DNA of 57,959 bases from Deltaproteobacteria bacterium (GTDB taxonomy: Bacteria; Desulfobacterota; Binatia; UBA9968), in NCBI GenBank assembly GCA_016193465.1, contig JACPSE010000137.1:1-57959 (forward strand), written 5' to 3'. The notes beneath the pieces are model-generated. The model made no database searches. It saw nothing but the letters and a program-made list of their open reading frames with translations, and was not told where the DNA came from. Position 1 is the stretch's first letter, and each line of letters starts with the position of its first letter. The translations under genes were made by a program, and so were the position numbers. Below, piece after piece: positions 52,400 to 57,959 of this stretch.

Positions 52400-53488
52400 T
52401 CAAGAGGGCGGATAAAAGGGAAGCGCGGAAACTAGCGCTGGAATTGTTTTGCTATTGCTTACGATAGCTACCCGTGTGCCGGGCTGGAGGTAGTCGCGGT
52501 GCACGTAGCCGAGGGCTAAAGGGCGATTTCGAGCGGGCGAAAATATGGAACTTGTCACCCGTCCGATCTCTTTTTCATCCGCGCGGATCGCGCTCCCATG
52601 CTCGGCCGGGGCGTCTCCCTCTAGGACCATTCCCGCCAGTTTTTTATTCACATGGCCCCGGGAGCGGACTCTTTCCACTACCTCCTGACCCAGGTAGCAG
52701 CCCTTCTGAAAGCTCACGGCCTTGTCGAGTCCGGTTTCGAGTAGCAGAGTATCGTCACTCATGTCGATGCCATAGCGAGGGATTCCTGCCTCGACGCGGA
52801 GGATTTCCTGAGCCTGGGTGCCGATCCAGGCAGGAGAGAACTGTTTCCCCTTTTCCTGGATCCGGGAAACTGCGGGGAGCACATCTCTTACCGCCATGAC
52901 GAGATCATAACCTTCTTCGCCCGTGTGGGTGCAGCGGGCGATTCGGATCTCTGCGTCACCGAGCCGCAACGCCGCGTGGGCAAGCTCCTTTGCCGGGAGT
53001 TCGCTATGGGGAAAAATCTCCTTCAAAAGGAAACGCGTCTTTGGCCCCTGAAGCGAGAGCATCCCGTATTGCCCCGTGAGGTCTGTGATCTCGACGTCAT
53101 CCGCGATAAGATAGCGGTTGAGATGTCTCAGGATGCTTTCCTTCAAGGAGTCCCGGAGGTCTAAAAAGAGAGAGTCGTCCGTGCAGAAGATGCGTATGTC
53201 GGCCAGGATCTTGCCCTGAATGTCCAGAACCGCGGCATAGGTGCCTTCCCCTGGGACCAGTTTCTTAACATCATTGGAGACCATGCCCTGGAGATAGGGG
53301 ACCCGATCGGGCCCGGTAAAGCGAAGAAGCCCACAGTGGCAGAGATCAAGCAGCCCGACTTGCGAGCGGACGGCGTGGTATTCCCGCAGAGGATCGCCGA
53401 AATGAAGGGGCAAAATCCAGCCATCTTCTTCGGCGAATGCGGCACCGTCGGCTTGATGCCGCTCTTTCAGCGGGGATTGATTGGGCAT
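52400..53488 (-). CDS. ygfZ: folate-binding Fe-S cluster maintenance protein YgfZ
   Basis: The 362-aa protein belongs to the GcvT/YgfZ family: an N-terminal folate-binding domain (LLDLCHCGLLRFTGPDRVPY, LQGMVSNDVKKL) and the hallmark motif KGCYLGQEVVERVRSRG around residues 253-269, which distinguishes YgfZ from aminomethyltransferase. It helps build or repair Fe-S clusters in enzymes such as MiaB. The start ATG 53488 lacks a strong ribosome site. It is divergent from the LysR gene and convergent with the peroxiredoxin. Confidence 0.92.
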   Translation of the reverse strand: MPNQSPLKERHQADGAAFAEEDGWILPLHFGDPLREYHAVRSQVGLLDLCHCGLLRFTGPDRVPYLQGMVSNDVKKLVPGEGTYAAVLDIQGKILADIRIFCTDDSLFLDLRDSLKESILRHLNRYLIADDVEITDLTGQYGMLSLQGPKTRFLLKEIFPHSELPAKELAHAALRLGDAEIRIARCTHTGEEGYDLVMAVRDVLPAVSRIQEKGKQFSPAWIGTQAQEILRVEAGIPRYGIDMSDDTLLLETGLDKAVSFQKGCYLGQEVVERVRSRGHVNKKLAGMVLEGDAPAEHGSAIRADEKEIGRVTSSIFSPARNRPLALGYVHRDYLQPGTRVAIVSNSKTIPALVSALPFYPPS

Positions 53489-53519
53489 AGCGTGAAAAAT
53501 ATAGCTCCATTTTCGAGGG

Positions 53520-53549
53520 TTGACAACGCCGCGGCAATTCTCGTTTAAT
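53520..53549 (+). promoter_or_regulatory. sigma-70-type promoter for the LysR gene
   Basis: TTGACA (53520-53525) and TTTAAT (53544-53549) are separated by 18 bases. It lies in the divergent spacer between ygfZ and the LysR gene, and supports ATG 53571 as the true start since the alternative TTG start would fall on the -35 box. Confidence 0.6.
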
Positions 53550-53570
53550 TCCCTGGGGGTCCGACAAAAG

Positions 53571-54482
53571 ATGGTTGAATCCGAGAACGATGTGGATCTA
53601 TATAAGCTCGAGCTCTTTTATTGGGTCGCGGAGCTCAAGAGTTTTTCCCGCGCGGCGGAGCATCTCTCGCTGAGGCAACCCACCGTCAGCGCGCATGTCC
53701 GCGCACTGGAGGAAAAGCTTGGATCAAAGGTTCTCAACCGGGTGGGGGGAGAAGTGACACCTACACCGATGGGCCAGGTTCTGCTGGGGCAGGCGAGGGC
53801 TCTCCTGGCACTGAAGAAAGATACCCTGGCGGCGCTGGACCATTTTCAGGGACGGATCACAGGGGAGCTCGTGATCGGCGGGAGCAATATCCCCGGCGAA
53901 TATATTCTTCCCGGCAAATTAGGGGCGTTCATTAAGAAATACCCGGAGGTCAAACCAATCCTTCGCATCGGTGATTCTGCTGGGATCGTGGAGGCCGTGC
54001 TGGATGGGGAGGTGGAGCTGGGCTTCGTCGGCTTTAAAGGGGAGGACAGGAGACTCTCCTTTCAAAAGATCTGGCGGGATGAAATGGTCCTGACGGTCCC
54101 GAAAGGTCATCCCTGGGCCCGTCATAAGAGCGTTGATGTCAGTGTTCTCGCCAAGGAGGGTTTTATCTCCCGGGAGGGAGGCTCAGGGACGTTGCGGTCG
54201 ATCCGTAATATATTGAGTCGCAAAGGGCAGGAGCCGGAAAAGCTCCTCAATGTTATCATGGAGCTGGGCAGCACCGAGGCTGTCAAGGAGGCGCTTATTG
54301 CCGGCTTCGGCATTTCGATCCTTTCTCGAACCTCCATCCAGCGGGAGATTCGGGATGGGTTTCTGAAAGAAGTCCCCATCCGCGGTCTCAAGCTGGAGCG
54401 GGACTTCTTTCAGGTCTTTCACCGCCGCCGGACCCTTTCACCGGTCTCCCAGGCATTTGTCCACTTTCTCAAACAGGGCTAG
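53571..54482 (+). CDS. LysR-type transcriptional regulator
   Basis: The 303-aa protein starts at MVESENDVDLYKLELFYWVA. Its winged HTH covers residues 10-70 (FSRAAEHLSLRQPTVSAHVR is the recognition region). The effector domain begins around 95 (GELVIGGSNIPGEYILPGKL) and resembles the CysB/CysL type. LysR regulators sense small ligands and control nearby or divergent genes; the divergent neighbour is ygfZ and the downstream gene is a DUF318 permease with its own promoter. A longer frame from TTG 53520 is rejected because it overlaps the promoter. Confidence 0.92.
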   Translation: MVESENDVDLYKLELFYWVAELKSFSRAAEHLSLRQPTVSAHVRALEEKLGSKVLNRVGGEVTPTPMGQVLLGQARALLALKKDTLAALDHFQGRITGELVIGGSNIPGEYILPGKLGAFIKKYPEVKPILRIGDSAGIVEAVLDGEVELGFVGFKGEDRRLSFQKIWRDEMVLTVPKGHPWARHKSVDVSVLAKEGFISREGGSGTLRSIRNILSRKGQEPEKLLNVIMELGSTEAVKEALIAGFGISILSRTSIQREIRDGFLKEVPIRGLKLERDFFQVFHRRRTLSPVSQAFVHFLKQG

Positions 54483-54533
54483 CCCCTTCCCCAAAAAGCC
54501 TATGGCTTCCGGCCATCCATAGATATTTCCTAT

Positions 54534-54562
54534 TTGACACATAGAGAATATTTCAATAAATA
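54534..54562 (+). promoter_or_regulatory. sigma-70-type promoter for the permease gene
   Basis: TTGACA (54534-54539) and TAAATA (54557-54562) have a 17-base spacer in an A+T-rich stretch, 35 bases before ATG 54598. It would let the permease be transcribed independently of the LysR gene. Confidence 0.6.
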
Positions 54563-54597
54563 AAGTAGATCCTTTTGTCCAAGGGAGATTGGCTTTA

Positions 54598-55641
54598 ATG
54601 AAACTGCCTCGTTTTTCTAGAGAGGTTCGAGTGGGAGTGTTCTTCCTGTGCTTGGTGATTGCAGTGCTGGTCTATCTCAAGTGGAGCGGGGCTTATGCGA
54701 AGTACCAGGCCGCCTCCACGTCCCATACCATGACGGAATCGCTTTATCTTACCGGCGGGCCGCTATGGCAACAGCCTTTCCTTTTCACAGCGAAGTATTT
54801 GACGGATATCTGGTGGGCCACCTTATTGGGGCTCCTGGGGGGCGGGGCCGTTATGGCCTTTTTTCCGTTTGGCATTTTCAGAAAAAGTCTGCAGGGAGAG
54901 GGCTTGAGACAGTGTCTGGTGGGGACACTGGTTGCTACGCCGCTGATGATTTGTGCCTGCTGTTCTAGCTTGGTGGTGCCTAGCTTACGGAACAAAGGGG
55001 CCGGGATTGGTCCCAGCCTTTCCTTCTGGATCGCCTCTCCCAGTCTTCATCTAGGTGGTATCGCGATCATTGCCACTCTTTTTTCCTGGCAAGCGGCCCT
55101 ATTTCGACTGCTGCTTGCGTTTGGAACCAGCGTGTTAGTGGCCGCCTTTATCGGAGCGCGGGCGAGTTGCTCCCCGCAAAGCCCGCCGCTAGAATCAACG
55201 AACTCTCCTGATCTCCCCACCGGTTCGTCCCCTGTCTTTGCCTTGCGCTGGATAGAAACCACCCTCAGGCTAGCAGGAAAACTGCTCCCCATCGCCGTTG
55301 GCGCAACCCTTATAGTGGGGGTTCTTAAAACGTACCTTTTTTCCGGTCCTTTTCCCGCGCTCCAGGATACCAGCTTACTTCAACTCTTAATGGTTTCCCT
55401 CCTCGGGGCATTGATGATGGTGCCAACACTGGGAGAAATACCCCTGGTTCTTGCCCTCGCGCAGTTAGGGTTGAGCCAGTCCGCGTCTGTGGTCTTGCTT
55501 TACTCTCTTCCCGCGGTTAACTTTCCTTCCCTTCTCATTGTAGGGCGCTATCTGGGATGGAAGGTGGCCTCGGCCGTCGGGATAGCAGTGACCGGTGTCG
55601 GTTTTGCCGGAGGCCTTGTCTGGCAGGTCCTTTTTTCCTAA
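54598..55641 (+). CDS. permease of the DUF318/ArsP-like family
   Basis: The 347-aa membrane protein starts at MKLPRFSREVRVG, with AGGGAGA 9 bases upstream (a TTG nine bases earlier is less likely). About eight hydrophobic segments are seen. The segment TPLMICACCSSLVVPSLRNKG matches the cysteine-bearing motif of the DUF318/ArsP_1 permeases, some of which export organoarsenicals or metals. Repeat symmetry of two halves is visible (VPTLGEIPLVLALAQLGLS echoes the first half). The substrate is unknown. The preceding LysR could control it. Confidence 0.85.
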   Translation: MKLPRFSREVRVGVFFLCLVIAVLVYLKWSGAYAKYQAASTSHTMTESLYLTGGPLWQQPFLFTAKYLTDIWWATLLGLLGGGAVMAFFPFGIFRKSLQGEGLRQCLVGTLVATPLMICACCSSLVVPSLRNKGAGIGPSLSFWIASPSLHLGGIAIIATLFSWQAALFRLLLAFGTSVLVAAFIGARASCSPQSPPLESTNSPDLPTGSSPVFALRWIETTLRLAGKLLPIAVGATLIVGVLKTYLFSGPFPALQDTSLLQLLMVSLLGALMMVPTLGEIPLVLALAQLGLSQSASVVLLYSLPAVNFPSLLIVGRYLGWKVASAVGIAVTGVGFAGGLVWQVLFS

Positions 55642-55907
55642 GCGGCGGCCTGGGCCAGAGAATTCACATCGCGATCAGCCTTTTCTTCTTCGAGGACGAG
55701 CGAGGTCGAGCAAAGAGGTCGAGGGTCAAAGAGATCGAGGGTCAAATCTTTCACTGTGACATTGACTGTCTCTCATTGCCGCCCGAGCGAAGGTGAAAGG
55801 TAGAGATGCGACCCCTACCTGACCAGTGTATCCCGGCTGACAAATTTTTCACTGCTGGCGGGATTCTCTTCTGGTTACAGAGGCTTGTCAAGGCTTTCTA
55901 GAAGCCT
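55642..55907. other. intergenic stretch with short GA-rich repeats
   Basis: No gene is supported here. Between 55693 and 55750 a short wording recurs imperfectly (GAGGTCGAG, GAGGTCGAGGGTCAAAGAG, GATCGAGGGTCAAATC), a local direct repeat. The stretch leads into the Xre remnant. Confidence 0.45.
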
Positions 55908-56039
55908 TCAGGCCGCTCTCTTAGTCACCAAAGCCACGAAGACCTCGGCATCGAGGGGTTCGGCGATGCGGCGCAGCAGGGGAAGCGAGTGGCGGCCATA
56001 GCCGGCTTGTTCGATTGCAGAAATGGCCTGCTTGACTGA
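55908..56039 (-). pseudogene. C-terminal remnant of an Xre-type antitoxin
   Basis: The minus strand encodes SVKQAISAIEQAGYGRHSLP then LLRRIAEPLDAEVFVALVTK and RAA-stop, the recognisable end of HigA/Xre-type antitoxin proteins (...xLxxIAxALxAxVxVxLV). A stop codon lies directly upstream in frame, so the HTH part is missing. It lies next to an intact VapBC-like pair on the other strand. Confidence 0.6.
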
Positions 56040-56068
56040 TTATCTATCGGCTGGTAGTGTACTTCTCA

Positions 56069-56227
56069 ATGAAGCTAAAGGAATTCGCAAAATATATCCA
56101 GGCTCAATCCCGCTCTGTCCTCCTTCATCGCGCTAGGAGGGCAAGTCTCAAGCGCATCCTTGCGCACGAGGAAACATTAGAGGCGTCGCGCAGGAAACCA
56201 GCAAAGAAGCGAACAGGAACCAGATAG
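56069..56227 (+). CDS. small basic protein, probable antitoxin of the PIN toxin
   Basis: A 52-aa frame from ATG 56069 to TAG 56227 encodes MKLKEFAKYIQAQSRSVLLH, then RARRASLKRILAHEETLEAS and a basic tail (RKPAKKRTGTR). It ends exactly where the PIN gene begins (TAG then TTG), typical of VapB-VapC coupling. The basic, helical character fits an antitoxin, although no AbrB or ribbon-helix-helix motif is certain. No strong ribosome site is seen. Confidence 0.6.
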   Translation: MKLKEFAKYIQAQSRSVLLHRARRASLKRILAHEETLEASRRKPAKKRTGTR

Positions 56228-56710
56228 TTGCTCTATATCGACACGTCCGTTTTGCTGGTCTACACCCTCACCCAGGCAGTTGAAAAGGAACGTTATCCGA
56301 GCACGGAGAGGTTCTTCGCGAAAATCAGCGATGGTTCACTTTCTGGCGCCACTTCTTTTTACGCCCTGCATGAAATCTATGTGTTCTCTATCGATAATGC
56401 CCCGAACTTTTCCACGGGGGCCGCATTTGGGAAAGGCGCGCTAGAAAGGGTGCTTAGACTACCACTCCAAATCCTTCCTTTTGTTTCCCGCAGTGAACGG
56501 GCGCGACACGCCCGCAGGTTCAGCGCCTTGCGGGACGCCAGCGATGTTCCCCATGCGATTGCAGCCTATGTGTATGGATGCGAGGCGATTGTTGCCTACG
56601 ATGAGCATTTCGACGCTATAGCTGACTATCTCATTATCTCTACATTCCTAATTAGGTTGACCCTAAGAGACGACCGTTGGACGCTCTTAAAGAAGGGTAA
56701 GGCGGCTTAG
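56228..56710 (+). CDS. PIN-domain protein, VapC-like toxin
   Basis: The 160-aa protein starts at TTG 56228 immediately after the upstream stop. PIN acidic residues are present: Asp in MLYIDTSVLLVYTL (D5), Glu in FYALHEIYVF, Asp in RDASDVPHAIAAYVYG and Asp in IVAYDEHFDAI. The C-terminus extends about 20 residues past the usual fold (LRDDRWTLLKKGKAA). PIN toxins cleave RNA with a metal ion. The TTG start and zero-base junction suggest translational coupling to the antitoxin. Confidence 0.85.
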   Translation: MLYIDTSVLLVYTLTQAVEKERYPSTERFFAKISDGSLSGATSFYALHEIYVFSIDNAPNFSTGAAFGKGALERVLRLPLQILPFVSRSERARHARRFSALRDASDVPHAIAAYVYGCEAIVAYDEHFDAIADYLIISTFLIRLTLRDDRWTLLKKGKAA

Positions 56711-56804
56711 GATCTGGAGTGGTCATGGGTGGCCAAAGCAACCCGTCGGTGCCGGGAATTTGTCTTGACTTTCAGATGCCATTGGGGCAGGAAAGTAACG
56801 TAGT

Positions 56805-57236
56805 ATGGCCAAGAGAAGTCCCGCCAAGAGGCTTCGAACCATCGATGGGAGATTCACATCTCTGGAAAGGCTCGTTCGGGCCGGATTTCAACAGACGGAG
56901 TCGAGGTTTAGAGGTATAGAGTCAAGGTTTAGAGCTGTAGACTCCAGGTTTAGAGGTGTAGAGTTAAGGTTTCGGGCTCTTAGCTCCAACATCGGGGCAT
57001 TCCGAAAGCAAACGGATACAAGGTTCAGAGTCGTTCATCTTGAGCTTCGTAATCTCCGAAAGGAAATAAATGATAGCCTCGGGGGGGTTGGGGAGCGTAT
57101 CGACCGACTGGCTAACCACGTAGACGGTTTTACGAAGCTGCATGAAACCCTCGACATCGAGATGAAAGTCATAAAAGAGCAGATGAACCGTTTTGACCAA
57201 CGGCTCAGCCGCTTAGAAGCAGCTCAGGCAAGTTAG
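56805..57236 (+). CDS. heptad-repeat coiled-coil protein
   Basis: The 143-aa protein is basic and largely helical. After a start MAKRSPAKRLRTIDGRFTSL, four near-perfect seven-residue repeats (SRFRGIE, SRFRAVD, SRFRGVE, LRFRALS) occupy residues about 32-60, then a longer coiled coil runs to the end (LHETLDIEMKVIKEQMNRFD, QRLSRLEAAQA). The function is unknown; similar coiled-coil proteins of 120-160 aa are widespread in mobile accessory regions. No signal peptide or membrane segment is present. Confidence 0.7.
   Translation: MAKRSPAKRLRTIDGRFTSLERLVRAGFQQTESRFRGIESRFRAVDSRFRGVELRFRALSSNIGAFRKQTDTRFRVVHLELRNLRKEINDSLGGVGERIDRLANHVDGFTKLHETLDIEMKVIKEQMNRFDQRLSRLEAAQAS
56895..56982 (+). repeat. 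tandem 21-bp repeats inside the coiled-coil gene
   Basis: Four units similar to GAGTCGAGGTTTAGAGGTAT follow each other in register (starting near 56898, 56919, 56940 and 56961), each encoding one heptad of the coiled coil. This is coding minisatellite, not a CRISPR array. Confidence 0.8.
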
Positions 57237-57324
57237 CGTGAATCACCTTTAGATGCTTGAAGCAGCTTCAAGTGTCATTGAATCCAATTTTGGAATGGCG
57301 TAGGATTCCCTTCCACAAAGCGCC

Positions 57325-57959
57325 ATGCCAACGCAAGGGCTCCCGTATAAACATCCGGCTCGATACCTCCTCACCCTGACCTTCATTGTGTCCTTGACCC
57401 CGGCATGCACCTTCCGCCAAATGAGCCTTGAAGCGCTGGCAGGCTCGGTCATGGGGAGTGATCGTGCCTATGCTTCTGAGGAGGACCCAGAGCTTGTCCG
57501 AGGCGCCATGCCTTTTGCCTTAAAGACGATTGAGACCTTGCTCGGTGACCTCCCGACTCATCGCGGGTTGCTTCTGAGCGCCGTCAAGGGCTTTACGCTT
57601 TACGCCTATGCCTTTGTGGCGCTGGACGCTGACGACGCTGAGAAAAGAAGTCTGGCAGAGGCCAGAGAGATGCGGGAACGCGCGAAGGGGCTTTATCTTC
57701 GCGCCCGGGATTACGGGATGCGGGCTCTCGAAGTTGCCCACCCCGGATTTCGCCGGCTGCTGGATGAGGATGCGCGCCAGGCGCTTGCGCGGCTGACGCG
57801 GGAAGATGTGCCGGGGCTCTATTGGGCGGGGGCGGCGTGGGCCGGGGCCATCTCGGTGGCCAAGAGTGAAATGGACTTGGTGGCCGATCTCAGGACAGTT
57901 GAATCGCTCATGCGCAGGGCCTTGGAGTTCGATGAGGGCTTTGAGGGGGGGGCGATTCA
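57325..57959 (+). CDS. TRAP transporter TatT component family lipoprotein, 3' end cut by window edge
   Basis: The frame from ATG 57325 stays open to the window edge (211 codons). After a leader (YLLTLTFIVSLTPACTF, Cys at about residue 28 in a lipobox-like LTPAC) the protein matches the TatT family (Treponema Tp0956 type), with SDRAYASEEDPELVRGAMPF, then the helical repeat AMPFALKTIETLLGDLPTHR and ARDYGMRALEVAHPGFRRLL. TatT is a helical, tetratricopeptide-like partner of TRAP uptake systems. Genes for a TRAP SBP (TatP) and permeases would be expected beyond the window edge. Confidence 0.85.
   Translation, partial: MPTQGLPYKHPARYLLTLTFIVSLTPACTFRQMSLEALAGSVMGSDRAYASEEDPELVRGAMPFALKTIETLLGDLPTHRGLLLSAVKGFTLYAYAFVALDADDAEKRSLAEAREMRERAKGLYLRARDYGMRALEVAHPGFRRLLDEDARQALARLTREDVPGLYWAGAAWAGAISVAKSEMDLVADLRTVESLMRRALEFDEGFEGGAI

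Noticed and set aside
56895-56982. CRISPR-like repeats
   Set aside because: The 21-bp units are contiguous with no spacers and encode heptads within a frame.

Overview
The window looks like a chromosomal accessory region from an uncultured Gram-negative bacterium. Supporting signs are Sec signal peptides on many periplasmic binding proteins, strong AGGAGG ribosome sites, a TRAP-associated TatT lipoprotein, and gene families (MmgE/PrpD, orphan Fe3+-type binding proteins, LLM oxidoreductases, UbiD, VOC, Asp/Glu-racemase-like enzymes) that are common in soil and groundwater lineages such as Deltaproteobacteria-like, NC10/Rokubacteria-like or Tectomicrobia-like genomes. There is no rRNA or ribosomal protein gene, so placement is inference. 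No tRNA, CRISPR array, insertion sequence or phage was seen.

Region 1 (1-14286, all minus strand, visibly richer in A+T than the rest) is a tandem family array: extracellular solute-binding proteins (SBPs), MmgE/PrpD lyase/epimerase-like enzymes and CapA-like phosphoesterase-fold proteins. Reading along transcription, a cassette CapA - SBP - MmgE/PrpD - SBP occurs twice. The copy at 13001-7922 is complete. The copy at 5152-1080 is decaying: its CapA has an internal deletion, one SBP keeps only its C-terminus, and its MmgE/PrpD has an in-frame amber codon. Two tandem, leaderless SBP-fold proteins (5540-7857) lie between them. No permease or ATPase accompanies this array.

Region 2 (14633-28410) holds a cysteine-free Asp/Glu-racemase-like protein, a double-cupin dioxygenase-like protein, a saccharopine-dehydrogenase-like oxidoreductase, a long amidase, a RavA/ViaA-like AAA+ and VWA pair, and then an operon of SBP, terminator, fused double permease, degenerate M20 peptidase and ornithine-cyclodeaminase family protein. 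Region 3 (28468-30556) is a cluster of small toxin-antitoxin-like genes, including two DUF4160/DUF2442 pairs.

Region 4 (30783-36004, minus strand) holds an MFS exporter, a VOC protein, an LLM flavin oxidoreductase, a UbiD remnant, a second racemase-like protein and an SDR. Region 5 (36306-44468, plus strand) is the only complete ABC transporter set: two SBPs, double permease and ATPase, then a MocA-like nucleotidyltransferase, a dihydroxyphthalate-decarboxylase-like binding protein and another SBP. The single ATPase may energise several permease/SBP combinations (inference).

Region 6 (44574-57959) is mixed: DUF423, a HEPN remnant, another SBP, two isochorismatase-fold hydrolases lacking the nucleophilic cysteine, thiI, a cupin, an SDR, a HAD phosphatase, a zinc-ribbon NUDIX protein, a peroxiredoxin whose catalytic residue is encoded by in-frame TGA (selenocysteine) with a SECIS-like hairpin just downstream, ygfZ, a LysR regulator, a DUF318-type permease, a VapBC-like pair, a heptad-repeat coiled-coil protein and a partial TatT gene. 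The selenoprotein and the duplicated, partly decaying CapA-SBP-MmgE/PrpD cassette are the most notable items.
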